64,000 nucleotides of DNA from Winogradskyella sp. PG-2 (GTDB taxonomy: Bacteria > Bacteroidota > Bacteroidia > Flavobacteriales > Flavobacteriaceae), in NCBI RefSeq assembly GCF_000828715.1, contig NZ_AP014583.1, forward strand, positions 1 to 64,000. The letters are read 5' to 3'. Shown here piece after piece: positions 52,151 to 62,643 of the stretch. Made by a program: the position numbers and the translations under genes. Below the pieces are notes generated by a model, which ran no database searches, was not told where the DNA came from, and saw only the letters and a program-made list of their open reading frames with translations. Numbering within the stretch: position 1 is the stretch's first letter; each line of letters opens with the position of its first letter.

Positions 52151-53491
52151 TCATTTTTTTTTAAGAATTTCAAACGCTTTGTAATTTAGAATTTTGCTTT
52201 TGTTTTTATATCCACTATTTAGCAATTTTTCAACATAATTGAGCGCACTATTAATATCATTTTTATCGATATAATTCTCTATTTGTTCAAAATAAAGAAA
52301 TGAGTAATCTGGATATAAAAGCATACAAATATCATAGCAAAAAATTGATTTGTCTTTATCATTGCTAGCACTTCCATATTTTGCACTTTCAATAGCTAAC
52401 GCATACACTTTAAATAACAAACATCGAATCATTTTCTTTTTAAGAATAGTGCTTTTTGCTTCTTCTTTTGTTAGCTTATTGACTCGAGATGTCCACCATT
52501 TAAGATTCTTATTCTTTTTTGTTAGATCATTTGCAAACCTTTTGGCAAATACATTACTGAGATTAGTTTCTTCTTTATAAATAGATTCTAGTTGTTTTTT
52601 TTTACCTATTAGTACTTTGTTTTTACTCAAATCACTTAGTCGATTAGATATACTATCTATTTGATAATATGTTTCGAAACTTTTAATAATTCTCTTATAC
52701 TCCTCTTCAGCATACAACAACTTATTATCGTTTTCTATCTGAATTGCTTTGTTATAATAATTTTGGTAACTGGTTTTTATAGCATCATTATTTAGAGGAA
52801 TAATCCCTTTTCTATAAGCTTCTAATTGTAGCCAATCAAAAGCACTTAAAATTTGCTCTTGAGATGGCCATTTATGATTCATCTCATAAGTAAATAAAGA
52901 ATTAGAAATATTGAATTGCGACAGATATACTCTCATTGAATTCATCTCAATTAAATTCATGTCTTCATCACCTATAATACCTGCGTAAGAGAAAGAATGA
53001 TCTGTAGACAAATTTGTTGCTGATGCAGAAAAACCTGCACCACAAGCAATAACTCCTTGGATTTTATTAGTAACGACTGTAATCGCAAAGGCTAAGCGCG
53101 CTCCTCCAGAAAACCCAGAAGTATAAATTCTATTTGCATCTATATTAAAATCAGAAAATATTTTTATGAATAGCCGATTAGTAATTTCAAAATTTTCTAA
53201 AGAACCATTTTTTGAATTATTAGAGCACACTTAAATATAGCCATATTTTTCTGCAGCTTCTATAAAAGGTTCAATCCCAACCTTACCTCGAGCAGCTGGA
53301 TCAAAAATAAAGACGATAGGTGAGAGATTTTTTTTCTTGTAACTTGCTGGTAAATAAAACGCTTACGATTCTTTAGATTCTTTTTCAATTAAAATCTTAT
53401 CTATCGTTTTGCCAGTTATATAAGTATTTTCTAGTGCTATTATAAACTGACTGCAGCAAACTATCAATATTAAAATAATTTTTTTAATCAT
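52151..53491 (-). pseudogene. Secreted alpha/beta-hydrolase-like gene with two in-frame TAA codons
   Basis: From the ATG at 53491 the frame reads a signal peptide (MIKKIILILIVCCSQFIIA). It then meets TAA at 53363-53365, continues with AFYLPASYKKKNLSPIVFIF, meets a second TAA at 53231-53233, and then runs open to 52151. The joined sequence is an esterase/PHB-depolymerase-like hydrolase with nucleophile-elbow GFSGGARLAF. A charged helical C-terminal region follows (tetratricopeptide-like, about 200 residues). A GTG directly after the second TAA could start a 359-residue fragment, but that would lack the signal peptide and part of the hydrolase core. Two single-base changes explain the breaks. 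Confidence 0.8.
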
Positions 53492-53551
53492 TAGAAATGT
53501 ATAGTTTTCATCGATTTAGCATCTAAGATAATATCATAATTAAGACAAAAC

Positions 53552-54688
53552 TCATTTAGGTAATCTAGATCTCAAAATATTTCTTGTTCTAGAAATAAAC
53601 TTATAAATCATAGGTAAGGGATCTTTTAGAGCAAACTGAAGAGGTGTATGTTTTAGTATGAAATTGACTTTAAAAATAAATGTTATATTTTTTTTTATAG
53701 ATTTTACAACACCTTTTAAGTTTATGTAACTTATATAACTGTATTGTGGTATTTTAAATATATGCCCTTTACTTGCAAGACAATATAAATATGGAAAGTT
53801 AACCCCGGCAATTAGTGAAGCATCTAAAGACACCCAAAATCTAGCATTAACCTCAATAACCTTAAACAAATTTGCCTTTCTATCATATCGCATATCTATA
53901 TGAGCTACACCATTCCATTTGAGAGACTTCATTAGTTTTTCTACAACCCTATAAAGCTCATCTTCATATAGAAAACTCAATCCAAATTGAGGAGAAAACT
54001 GATTTTTCCCAGTCATATTACCTTTTTGAATTGTAAATGCTAAAATCTCACCTGATTTACATAACACGCTGCAATCTATATCGTAACCTTCTATATATTC
54101 TTGAACTATATTTATATATTCAAAATCATGATTTGAGAAATAATGATGTAATTCTTCTTTAGAGTTGAATTTAATAATTCCTTGACCTCCACCGAAACCT
54201 TCTTCTGGTTTTATTATTACGGGGAAATTTAAACTATTTACGTTGTCAAACTCTAATTCAGTTGATAATGAAACAGTCTTAGGGTTTGGTAAATTATTTG
54301 CATCTAAATGCTTCGCTAATAGCCCTTTGTTTAATGCTGTATCAAAATTAGAAAGTGAAGGTAATAACCCTAATCTATCTTGTTGTGATATTTTAGTTTT
54401 ATGTTTAATAAGTGTTCTAATACCTGTTTCAAAAATTGGCATAATCACTTCTATATCATGTTTTTCTAATTCTTTATTAATATTGTTTATCCAATCTATA
54501 TCTGAACTAGTTTTGGCGTAATATGAAAACGTTTTTATATATTTAGAATAACGCATTGGGTTATTCATTTCATTAGACATTAAATATAAATCTATATTCT
54601 TCAATTTAGACATACAACTAACTACGTACAGTAATATATGACTTTCCCCATCTGGAATTAGAATTGAAAGTTTAGAATTAGTATCCAT
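53552..54688 (-). CDS. ATP-grasp domain protein (carboxylate-amine ligase-like)
   Basis: The 378-residue protein has a pre-ATP-grasp domain (LSILIPDGESHILLYVVSCM). The ATP-grasp core includes FPVIIKPEEGFGGGQGIIKF, EYIEGYDIDCSVLC, WNGVAHIDMRYD and VIEVNARFWVSLDASLIAG. Such enzymes join a carboxylate to an amine, thiol or other nucleophile with ATP. The substrate is unknown. It overlaps the upstream HTTM-like membrane protein gene by 11 bases, so the pair is translationally coupled. A possible role in making a modified small molecule or peptide is only inference. Confidence 0.87.
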   Translation of the reverse strand: MDTNSKLSILIPDGESHILLYVVSCMSKLKNIDLYLMSNEMNNPMRYSKYIKTFSYYAKTSSDIDWINNINKELEKHDIEVIMPIFETGIRTLIKHKTKISQQDRLGLLPSLSNFDTALNKGLLAKHLDANNLPNPKTVSLSTELEFDNVNSLNFPVIIKPEEGFGGGQGIIKFNSKEELHHYFSNHDFEYINIVQEYIEGYDIDCSVLCKSGEILAFTIQKGNMTGKNQFSPQFGLSFLYEDELYRVVEKLMKSLKWNGVAHIDMRYDRKANLFKVIEVNARFWVSLDASLIAGVNFPYLYCLASKGHIFKIPQYSYISYINLKGVVKSIKKNITFIFKVNFILKHTPLQFALKDPLPMIYKFISRTRNILRSRLPK

Positions 54689-55796
54689 TCTCTATTTGGG
54701 TATTTATGGGTCTTTTACCTTTCCAAAATTTAGAAATAAAAAATATAATCCAAATCCATAAAATAGAAATATGAAGCAAGTGCATTATAATATCATTGAA
54801 TAAAAATCTAATTAGTAAATCAACAATAAATAAAGTGAGATAAAAATTGGGAGTAAATATTAACAAATAACGTAATGCACTAATATTAATCTTATCTACG
54901 GAATCTGTTTTTATTTTTAACCAGTATGCATTTTTAATATTAGAAGCATTATCATGAATGACATAACAATTATTGAAATAAAAACTAAATATCTGTTTAA
55001 AAAAAACACTCACATTTTTATTAATATAGATGTTGATTTTCTCTTTAGGCCAAATCAAAAATATCAATAGAATTATAACTATATCCTCATAAAAATGACC
55101 AAATCTAAAAAATATTATGGTGTACAAAACAGAATGAAACAAGATAATAATCCAAGCAACCATTACATGCCTCTTTTTTATTAGAATTAAGACTGCTATG
55201 GAAAACTCTACCAACATGGAAAACCAAGACAATAATTTGGCAAACCACATATTTGGTAAAAATTCTGATACTGATATAAAGAAAGGATTCTCTCTAGAAT
55301 TACCCAACCAATTATAGATAAATTGACCACTCCACCAATCTGCTTCAAAAACCTTATTAAATACTGCACCAAAATATACTAAGCTTAATTGTATAAATAA
55401 CAACCTAGGAGGACTATTCTTATCTGATAGGCCAGCCAGCAATAAAGCACAACCACATATAAACAAGTGATTTCTAAAAAGTGATTTAGAAGACAGTATA
55501 ACCATTATTACAGAGCATCCAAGAATTATGGCCATAGTCCTGGGTCTAATGTTGAATAGTAATAACAAACCTGAACACAAAAAAAGACTCCTTAATGTGG
55601 TTTTAAACACATTGGGATATTCTAGAAAATAATCTAAGGCTCTAATGAAAGGTATGAACGGGTCTTCAACGTAACCAATAAAACCATGAGCAACTATTAA
55701 AAGAAATAGTAGCTTACACATTAATAATATATTTGGTTGCATTTCTTTAACCAAAAAATTAAATGGAGAATAACGGTTGTTATAAAAATATTTCAT
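54678..55796 (-). CDS. HTTM-like multi-pass membrane protein
   Basis: The 372-residue protein has about eight hydrophobic helices and resembles the HTTM family in its middle part: LRSLFLCSGLLLLFNIRPRT, SLFRNHLFICGCALLLAGLS, VYFGAVFNKVFEADWWSGQ and FGHFYEDIVIILLIFLIWP. The soluble end found in many HTTM proteins is missing; two further helices lie at the C-terminus instead. Its ATG overlaps the TGA of the upstream broken gene (ATGA), and its end overlaps the ATP-grasp gene. The three form one transcription unit. The function is unknown. Confidence 0.8.
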   Translation of the reverse strand: MKYFYNNRYSPFNFLVKEMQPNILLMCKLLFLLIVAHGFIGYVEDPFIPFIRALDYFLEYPNVFKTTLRSLFLCSGLLLLFNIRPRTMAIILGCSVIMVILSSKSLFRNHLFICGCALLLAGLSDKNSPPRLLFIQLSLVYFGAVFNKVFEADWWSGQFIYNWLGNSRENPFFISVSEFLPNMWFAKLLSWFSMLVEFSIAVLILIKKRHVMVAWIIILFHSVLYTIIFFRFGHFYEDIVIILLIFLIWPKEKINIYINKNVSVFFKQIFSFYFNNCYVIHDNASNIKNAYWLKIKTDSVDKINISALRYLLIFTPNFYLTLFIVDLLIRFLFNDIIMHLLHISILWIWIIFFISKFWKGKRPINTQIENGY

Positions 55797-56134
55797 CGCT
55801 CTAATTTCCAGACACGTTCGTTGTGACCATTTACTAAGTATTTTATTTCAACATTGGCATTTTCTCTCTTTCCATAAGTCGATTCATATTGGGTAATAAT
55901 ATTAAAACCATTATTTATACTTCTAGGTTCTATACCCTTAGAAACGTATCGATATCGATTTTCTATTTCTTTATCTGTTAAATGTACCCCATTTACGACG
56001 ACATCAATATCTAAATAGGTGTGTTCATCAAATGGTGCCCAACAAAAAAAGCGTTCTGCTGAAAATTAAGCAAAAGCAATACCAATAATTTGAAGCATTA
56101 AGAAGATAATCCCTATTTTATATCTAATATTCAT
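55793..56134 (-). pseudogene. Small secreted protein gene interrupted by TAA
   Basis: The frame from the ATG at 56134 begins with a membrane or signal segment (YKIGIIFLMLQIIGIAFA), meets TAA at 56066-56068, then continues open to TGA at 55793-55795. The second part has 90 residues (ERFFCWAPFDEHTYLDIDVV, NGVHLTDKEIENRYRYVSKG, YLVNGHNERVWKLER). I do not recognise the family, although the sequence looks conserved and structured. One change such as CAA to TAA explains the break. The TGA overlaps the next gene's ATG, which supports the frame being real. Confidence 0.72.
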
Positions 56135-56281
56135 AAGAAATATTTAAGTATCTTTTTTTGTATAAAAAATAAGCTTTAAAATTTAATTTCGATGTATTAA
56201 CAGCTTTTCTAGAAATAAAGCTTCTCAACTATGTTGTTTATTTGCCCGACAAAAAAAACAATTTTAACTATATAATAAATA

Positions 56282-57145
56282 TTAATGATATGAGCTAAAA
56301 ACCTTTGTCGCTTCATTATAAGAACTTTCGAAGCTCATCGCATTGAGATCATGGGCTTTTTTTTGAGTAAAATAAGATAACAATTTTTCAGTTGGCATAT
56401 TACCTGTTAATTCATCTTTTGCCATTGGACAACCACCAAAACCTTGAATTGCACCATCAAAACGTCGACAACCTGCTTTATAGGCTGCATCAATTTTTTC
56501 GAACCAAGTGGTTGGTGTGGTATGCAGATGTGCGCCAAATTCAATATCTGGATATTTCGGAATAAGGTTAGAGAACAAATATTCAATATTATCAGGGTTT
56601 GAGCTTCCGATTGTATCACTTAAAGACAAAATATTAACACCCATTTTAGACAGGCGTTCTGTCCATTCACCAACGATGCCTACGTTCCATGGATCACCAT
56701 ACGGATTACCAAATCCCATTGATATATAAACTACGACTTTTTTATGACTCTTATCCGCAATATTTAATATTTCGGAAAGGGTAATAACAGATTGAGCTAT
56801 GGTTTTATGTGTATTACGCATTTGAAAGTTTTCCGAGATAGAAAAAGGAAAACCTAAATAGTCAATTTCAGAATGTTGAGCAGCATCATTAGCACCACGA
56901 ACATTAGCTATAATTGCTAATAATTTACTTTTGGTTTTACTTAAATCGAGTTGCGCTAAAACTTCTGCCGTATCTACCATTTGCGGAATGGCTTTAGGTG
57001 AGACAAAGCTACCAAAATCAATAGTATCAAAACCAACTCTTAGTAAAGACTGAATATACTGTACCTTCTTTTTAGTAGGTATAAATTCCTTAATGCCTTG
57101 CATGGCATCTCGAGGACATTCTATGAGTTTTACAGCTTTATTCAT
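56282..57145 (-). CDS. Hydroxymethylglutaryl-CoA lyase family protein
   Basis: HMG-CoA lyase cleaves HMG-CoA to acetoacetate and acetyl-CoA, mainly in leucine catabolism. The 287-residue TIM-barrel protein has ECPRDAMQG at the start, FGAHLHTTPTTWFEKI with the metal-binding His pair, SDTIGSSNP, and the active-site cysteine Cys239 in QGFGGCPMAKDELTGNMPTE. The length is usual. It is a single gene; the LysE exporter gene follows the opposite way only in upstream position on the same strand. Confidence 0.92.
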   Translation of the reverse strand: MNKAVKLIECPRDAMQGIKEFIPTKKKVQYIQSLLRVGFDTIDFGSFVSPKAIPQMVDTAEVLAQLDLSKTKSKLLAIIANVRGANDAAQHSEIDYLGFPFSISENFQMRNTHKTIAQSVITLSEILNIADKSHKKVVVYISMGFGNPYGDPWNVGIVGEWTERLSKMGVNILSLSDTIGSSNPDNIEYLFSNLIPKYPDIEFGAHLHTTPTTWFEKIDAAYKAGCRRFDGAIQGFGGCPMAKDELTGNMPTEKLLSYFTQKKAHDLNAMSFESSYNEATKVFSSYH

Positions 57146-57172
57146 TGGTTCAAATATAAGCTATTTAGGATA

Positions 57173-57826
57173 TTACAATAAAATGAAAACCGCTATTCCA
57201 ATAAACACAAAAATCTGAAGCCATTTTAATACTAAGCCAGAGTTTTTATGCTTCAATGTATAGATCTTTATTTGTCCAGCAAGAAGAGCTATTGTAGAAA
57301 AAATAATAAAAGATACCAGCATAAAAAGACCACCCAAGATATAAAATTGCCGAACTGTGCTCATGGTATCACTAAATAAAAATCCAGGAAAAAAGGCTAA
57401 AAAGAAAATAGTAACTTTTGGATTTAGAACATTCATAAAAAAACCTTGTACGAATAAGTTTTTCAAGCTTTTCGTAGGTACTACTTTGGCTTCTAAATCT
57501 AAATCCTCATCAGACATATAAACCTTATATGCCAAGTACAAAAGATATAAAGCACCTAAAACTTTAATACCGAAAAACAAATTTTCATTAGCCTTAATAA
57601 TCGCAGAAACTCCAAATGCTAATAAAGTTGTATGCACAATACAGCCAGTTATTAAACCACAAACAGTAGCTAAGCCATAAGATTTACCATTTGTAATACT
57701 TTGTACTAATACATATATATTATCTGGTCCAGGTGAAATTGCCAATGCACAGGTTGCAAATACAAAAGATATAAGAATATCGTAATTCAAAATATAAAAT
57801 TTACTCAAAAATACATTAAAAGTCAT
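57173..57826 (-). CDS. LysE/RhtB-family amino-acid exporter
   Basis: The family exports amino acids or related molecules through six membrane helices. The sequence FATCALAISPGPDNIYVLVQ, LITGCIVHTTLLAFGVSAII and GALYLLYLAYKVYMSD is typical, as is FLAFFPGFLF. The start is uncertain. The ATG at 57826 gives 217 residues; a TTG at 57790 (LNYDILIS) would give 205, the usual family length. An ATG at 57898 would add an unlikely hydrophobic extension. The gene is divergent from the metalloprotease gene. Confidence 0.88.
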   Translation of the reverse strand: MTFNVFLSKFYILNYDILISFVFATCALAISPGPDNIYVLVQSITNGKSYGLATVCGLITGCIVHTTLLAFGVSAIIKANENLFFGIKVLGALYLLYLAYKVYMSDEDLDLEAKVVPTKSLKNLFVQGFFMNVLNPKVTIFFLAFFPGFLFSDTMSTVRQFYILGGLFMLVSFIIFSTIALLAGQIKIYTLKHKNSGLVLKWLQIFVFIGIAVFILL

Positions 57827-57969
57827 ATTAATAATAGTAGTAGAATATAAGCTCATAAAATAAATTAAAAGTAAGAATAAGACTACTTGAAACATCATTT
57901 CATCGATAATATACTATAGTTATTAGTTAAATTTATATTTTAGAGCACCCTTACTATAAATAACTAAAT

Positions 57970-59715
57970 ATGAATATTACTAAATTATTAAAACCAGTTA
58001 TTAAACTTGTATTAGTTTTCGCTGTAAGCACTTCAATTTATTCACAAAATAATGAATGTGGGTTTACCTATTCACCAGAAGCACAAAACTATTTTGACTC
58101 TATTAAAAGTGAATTAGAAATATTAGAAGAGCAATTTCTACAAAATCGTTTGACTTCAAGAAGTTCTACTGCATTAACTTCTGTACCAATTAAAGCACAC
58201 ATCGTAAGACAAACTAATGGCACAGGTGGTTTAACAACTATAGAACTTGATGATGCTATCGCAACAATGAATTCTATTTATGTAGATGCCGGCTTAGAGT
58301 TTTATCTATGTGATACGATCAATTATATAGATGATGATAATTTTTATGCATACGAAACTAATGATGAGTCTGCACTATTTGCTGCTAATAGTGTCGCAGA
58401 TATTATGAATATCTATTTTACCGACAATATTGTAAGTAGTAGTTCAGGAGGTGGCCTTTGTGGTTATGCTCGTTTTCCTGGGGGTGCAATCACTGAAAAT
58501 ATCTTAATGGCTAATAGTTGTGCTACAAACGGAAGTACATTAGCTCATGAGGTTGGTCATTTTTTCGCTTTAACACATACTCATGGTGGAAGTAATTCCA
58601 CTACTACTGAAGAACTGGTAAATGGATCTAATTGCGATACCACTGGAGATTTTATTTGTGATACACCAGCTGATCCGCAATTAAGTTATGGTAATGTAAA
58701 CGGAGCTTGTGAGTATATAGATCCTTTTACACAAGATGCAAATGGTCAAACTTACGTTCCTGACCCTCAAAATTTAATGTCATACTCTCGTAAAGAATGT
58801 AGAACATTATTCTCACCACAACAGTTAGCTAGAATTAATTCTATTTATCATCTCTCTAGAAATAATATTACCTGTTCAACTTTTGGTGCAGATTTTGTGG
58901 CTGACGAAACCGTAAGTTGTGGTGCAAACCTCACAGTAAATTTCACAGACACTAGCGCAGGTGCAACTTCATGGTCTTGGGATGTAGATGGTGATGATAT
59001 TGAAGATTATACAACTCAAAATATTACACATACATATAATGCTATTGGTGATTATGATGTAGCATTAACTATTTCTGATGGCACAACTTCAGTGACTAAG
59101 GTAAAACCGCAATACATAGATGTTGGTGCACAAGAAATAAATACAACTATGATAAGACTAAATTTAACTCTAGATGATTGGCCAAACGAAACATCTTGGC
59201 AATTTCTAGACGAAAATGGGACTGTTATTGATTCTGGTGGTCCTTATGTAAATCCTACAGATGATTTTGCAAATAAAACTGCACAGTTTACGGTAAATAC
59301 AGATATGTGCTATACGTTTATAATATCGGATAGTTATGGAGATGGTATATGTTGTTCTTCTGGTAATGGTTTTTACGAATTAAGAGCCACTGATAATACA
59401 CTTTTAGCGACAGGAAGCGATATAGGTTTTGGTGAAACTAACGGCTTTTTTAATGGTGTATTAAGTGTCAATAATTTTAGCACAGAAACCTTAAAATTAT
59501 TTCCTAATCCATCCTCTAGCACAATCTCTATCACATCCAATTCTTTACCTGATTCTTATATTATTTATAATACACTAGGACAGGTTATTAAAAGGTCTCA
59601 AGTAGAATCAGAAAATGATCTTGAAATAAATATTGAAAGTTTAAATAATGGAATGTATTTTATAAAACTAACAAAAGACAATGCAGACCAAGTATTATCT
59701 TTTGTAAAAAATTAG
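57970..59715 (+). CDS. Secreted M43-type zinc metalloprotease with PKD and T9SS domains
   Basis: The 581-residue protein has a signal peptide (about 1-25, STSIYSQ). A pappalysin-like (M43) protease domain follows, with zinc motif HEVGHFFALTH (His193, Glu194, His197, His203) and Met-turn NLMSYSRKECR. A PKD domain follows (about 310-385, VSCGANLTVNFTDTSAG and YNAIGDYDVALTISDG), then a beta domain, and finally a type A sorting domain (LKLFPNPSSSTISI). It is probably exported by the type IX system and degrades proteins outside the cell. It stands alone. Confidence 0.93.
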   Translation: MNITKLLKPVIKLVLVFAVSTSIYSQNNECGFTYSPEAQNYFDSIKSELEILEEQFLQNRLTSRSSTALTSVPIKAHIVRQTNGTGGLTTIELDDAIATMNSIYVDAGLEFYLCDTINYIDDDNFYAYETNDESALFAANSVADIMNIYFTDNIVSSSSGGGLCGYARFPGGAITENILMANSCATNGSTLAHEVGHFFALTHTHGGSNSTTTEELVNGSNCDTTGDFICDTPADPQLSYGNVNGACEYIDPFTQDANGQTYVPDPQNLMSYSRKECRTLFSPQQLARINSIYHLSRNNITCSTFGADFVADETVSCGANLTVNFTDTSAGATSWSWDVDGDDIEDYTTQNITHTYNAIGDYDVALTISDGTTSVTKVKPQYIDVGAQEINTTMIRLNLTLDDWPNETSWQFLDENGTVIDSGGPYVNPTDDFANKTAQFTVNTDMCYTFIISDSYGDGICCSSGNGFYELRATDNTLLATGSDIGFGETNGFFNGVLSVNNFSTETLKLFPNPSSSTISITSNSLPDSYIIYNTLGQVIKRSQVESENDLEINIESLNNGMYFIKLTKDNADQVLSFVKN

Positions 59716-59736
59716 AAATAAAAAAACATATCAAAT

Positions 59737-59767
59737 AAAAAAGACACATTAATAAAGCGTCTTTTTT
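59737..59767. terminator. Possible terminator shared with the pyrD 3' end
   Basis: AAAAAAGAC and GTCTTTTTT form a 9-bp stem with a 13-base loop. It lies 22 bases after the protease stop and overlaps the final codons of pyrD on the other strand. Confidence 0.5.
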
Positions 59768-60789
59768 ATTATTGCTTTGTTGATGTCTTTAATCAATTTT
59801 GGACCTTCATAAATAAATCCTGTATAAACTTGAACTAAATTGGCTCCAGCATCCAATTTTTCTAAAGCATCTTCGGCTGAGTGAATACCTCCTACTCCAA
59901 TGATAGGAAAAGATTTATTACTTTTTTCAGATAAATATTTTATGACTCGCGTAGATTTTGCTTTAATCGGTAGACCACTCAAGCCACCATTTCCAATTTC
60001 AGATAAACGCTCATCAGAAGCCTTTAAATCCTTTCTTTCCGTAGATGTATTACTTGCAATAACACCATCGAGATTAGTCTCAGCGATAAGCTCTACAATT
60101 TCATCAAGTTGATTATTGTTAAGGTCTGGGGCAATTTTAAGAAGAATTGGTTTTTGCTTTGCAAATTTTGAGTTTGCATTTTGTACAGCGCCAATGAGTT
60201 CTAACAAATAGTCTTTATCGTTTAACTTTGCATGGCTTCCAACATTAGGACAGCTCACATTAAGTACAAAATAATCTACGTAAGGATGCAAGGCATTAAA
60301 ACATTCTAAATAATCTCTTGTATAATCTTCAGGTTTAGTTTGTGTATTCTTACCTATATTTCCGCCAATAATCAATTGCCCTTTATTTTTCTTTAATTGA
60401 ACAATAGCAGCATCTATGCCTTCATTATTAAAACCCATTCGGTTAATAATCCCTTTATCATCTTTTAAGCGAAATAAACGTTGTTTAGGGTTACCTTCTT
60501 GTGCTTTTGGAGTAACAGTACCTATTTCAATAAAACCAAATCCAAAATTAGCCAGTTCGTTATACAAGGCAGCATTTTTATCGAAACCTGCGGCTAGTCC
60601 TACGGGATTTTTAAACTTAAGCCCAAATAATTCGCGTTCAAGTTTCTTGTCTTCTATTATATATAAGGTTTTAAATAAAGGTTTAAATCCTGGTAATTTT
60701 GAAATATTTCGAATTAATGAAAATGTGAAATGATGAATTTTTTCGGGATCGAAACTAAATAGAATTGGTCTTATTAATGCTTTATACAT
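59749..60789 (-). CDS. pyrD: Dihydroorotate dehydrogenase (quinone), class 2
   Basis: PyrD oxidises dihydroorotate to orotate with FMN and passes electrons to quinone in the membrane. The 346-residue protein has the N-terminal helical quinone-tunnel extension (residues 1-45). The class 2 signatures [20 protein letters not shown] and FNNEGID are present. Catalytic Ser lies in NVSCPNVG and the flavin loop is [10 protein letters not shown], with [12 protein letters not shown] near the end. Confidence 0.96.
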   Translation of the reverse strand: MYKALIRPILFSFDPEKIHHFTFSLIRNISKLPGFKPLFKTLYIIEDKKLERELFGLKFKNPVGLAAGFDKNAALYNELANFGFGFIEIGTVTPKAQEGNPKQRLFRLKDDKGIINRMGFNNEGIDAAIVQLKKNKGQLIIGGNIGKNTQTKPEDYTRDYLECFNALHPYVDYFVLNVSCPNVGSHAKLNDKDYLLELIGAVQNANSKFAKQKPILLKIAPDLNNNQLDEIVELIAETNLDGVIASNTSTERKDLKASDERLSEIGNGGLSGLPIKAKSTRVIKYLSEKSNKSFPIIGVGGIHSAEDALEKLDAGANLVQVYTGFIYEGPKLIKDINKAIIKKTLY

Positions 60790-60892
60790 AAGATGTAATT
60801 TCAGTGCAAAAATAAAGCAAATAGAATCAAATTAAAAGAAACTTGTCCTTTACCTAAGTCTTAGTTATTTTTGAATACAATCCATAAGCATT

Positions 60893-62131
60893 ATGACCAA
60901 TAAACAGCATATTATAGAGCGTTTTATTAGCTATATTACAATTGATACAGAATCAGATCCTAATTCTGAAACCACTCCAAGCACAGAAAAACAATGGGAT
61001 TTAGCTCATAAATTAGTGGAAGACTTAAAAGCAATTGGACTGAGTGATGTCACTATAGATGATAATGCTTATATCATGGCAACACTTCCAAGTAATGTAG
61101 AACATGATGTTCCGATAATTGGATTTATATCTCATTTTGACACGTCTCCGGATTTTACAGGTGCAAATGTTAACCCACAGATAATAGAAGCCTATGATGG
61201 TAAAGACATTGTACTTAATGAAGCTCAAAACATTGTGTTATCACCAGATTATTTTGAAGATTTATTACATTATAAAGGACAAACTTTAATCACTACAGAT
61301 GGCACAACTCTATTAGGTGCTGATGATAAGGCTGGTATTACAGAAATTGTAACAGCTATGGAGTATCTTATTAATCATCCAGATATTAAACATGGTGATA
61401 TTAAAATAGGGTTTACACCAGATGAAGAAATCGGAAAAGGTGCACATAAATTTGATGTTGAAAAATTCGGAGCAGATTGGGCTTACACCATGGATGGAAG
61501 TCAAATTGGAGAGTTAGAGTACGAAAATTTTAATGCAGCAGGTGCAGTAATAAAAGTAAAAGGCAAGATAGTGCATCCTGGTTATGCTAAAGGTAAAATG
61601 GTTAACTCTATGTACTATGCCTCAGAGTTTATAAATGCTTTACCTCAATTAGAAACACCAGAGCATACAGAAGGATATGAAGGTTTTTTTCATTTACATA
61701 CAATTGAAGGTAAAGTAGAAGAAACTAAGCTTCAATACATTATAAGAGATCATGATATGGCTAAATTTGAAGCTCGAAAAGCTTTGATGCAGAAAATTGT
61801 ATCTGACTTAAATGCCAAGTTCGAAGCAGATATCTTTGAAATAGAACTCAAGGACCAGTACTTTAACATGAAAGATAAAGTTGAACCAGTAATGCATATT
61901 GTTGACATTGCAGAAGAAGCAATGAAAGCTCTAAATATTACACCATTAATTAAACCAATTAGAGGTGGTACAGATGGTTCTCAGCTCTCTTATATGGGAT
62001 TACCATGTCCTAACATTTTTGCTGGAGGTCATAATTTCCACGGTCGTTACGAATATGTACCGGTAGAAAGTATGCAAAAAGCTGTAGAGGTGATTTGCAA
62101 AATTGCTGAATTAACGGCGTCAAAAAATTAA
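60893..62131 (+). CDS. pepT: Peptidase T (tripeptide aminopeptidase)
   Basis: PepT removes the N-terminal residue from tripeptides in the cytoplasm with two zinc ions. The 412-residue M20-family protein has the metal motifs [12 protein letters not shown] and [10 protein letters not shown], the catalytic glutamate in [15 protein letters not shown] and the end motif [17 protein letters not shown]. The length is standard. It is followed by a Dabb gene after 15 bases. Confidence 0.96.
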   Translation: MTNKQHIIERFISYITIDTESDPNSETTPSTEKQWDLAHKLVEDLKAIGLSDVTIDDNAYIMATLPSNVEHDVPIIGFISHFDTSPDFTGANVNPQIIEAYDGKDIVLNEAQNIVLSPDYFEDLLHYKGQTLITTDGTTLLGADDKAGITEIVTAMEYLINHPDIKHGDIKIGFTPDEEIGKGAHKFDVEKFGADWAYTMDGSQIGELEYENFNAAGAVIKVKGKIVHPGYAKGKMVNSMYYASEFINALPQLETPEHTEGYEGFFHLHTIEGKVEETKLQYIIRDHDMAKFEARKALMQKIVSDLNAKFEADIFEIELKDQYFNMKDKVEPVMHIVDIAEEAMKALNITPLIKPIRGGTDGSQLSYMGLPCPNIFAGGHNFHGRYEYVPVESMQKAVEVICKIAELTASKN

Positions 62132-62146
62132 TATAAATTTCTTTTT

Positions 62147-62587
62147 ATGGTTTTAAACTCTATAAATTTTACGCGAAATATATCATCAATAGTCATTTTT
62201 TCGATTTTATTTTTAATTAGTTGCACTGATAAAAAGGAAGTGGTAAATGAAGAGGTTAATAAGAATAATAATGAATTAGCACTGCAATCATTACGTCATG
62301 TAGTACTTTTTAAGTTTAAGGATGATACTTCTAAAGAAGTTATTTCAGAAATAGAAACTTCATTTGCATCTCTACCAAATAAAATTAAAGAGATTAAGGA
62401 TTTTGAATGGGGTTTAAACAATAGTCCTGAAGGATTAGATAAAGGATTTACTCATTGCTTTTTTGTAACTTTTGAAAATGAAGAAGCTAGATCAGTATAT
62501 CTACCACACCCAGATCATAAAGCTTTTGTAGAATTACTAGGCTCACATTTAGATGATGTCCTAGTTATAGATTATTGGGCAAAATAG
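62147..62587 (+). CDS. Dabb-domain lipoprotein
   Basis: The 146-residue protein has a lipoprotein leader with Cys27 (VIFSILFLISCTDKKE). A stress-responsive alpha/beta-barrel (Dabb) domain follows (RHVVLFKFKDDTSKEVISE, FEWGLNNSPEGLDKGFTH and YLPHPDHKAFVELLG). Dabb domains form dimeric ferredoxin-like barrels; the function is not known in most cases. It lies 15 bases after pepT. Confidence 0.86.
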   Translation: MVLNSINFTRNISSIVIFSILFLISCTDKKEVVNEEVNKNNNELALQSLRHVVLFKFKDDTSKEVISEIETSFASLPNKIKEIKDFEWGLNNSPEGLDKGFTHCFFVTFENEEARSVYLPHPDHKAFVELLGSHLDDVLVIDYWAK

Positions 62588-62643
62588 GTTCTAGTTTAAT
62601 TATGAAAATTGATTTTATAAAGATTTTCAATTAATTTAGTAAA

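Noticed and set aside
52151..53230. A stand-alone 359-residue gene starting with GTG
   Set aside because: The same frame upstream of two TAA codons supplies a signal peptide and missing hydrolase sequence. The GTG directly follows a stop, so a pseudogene is the better reading.
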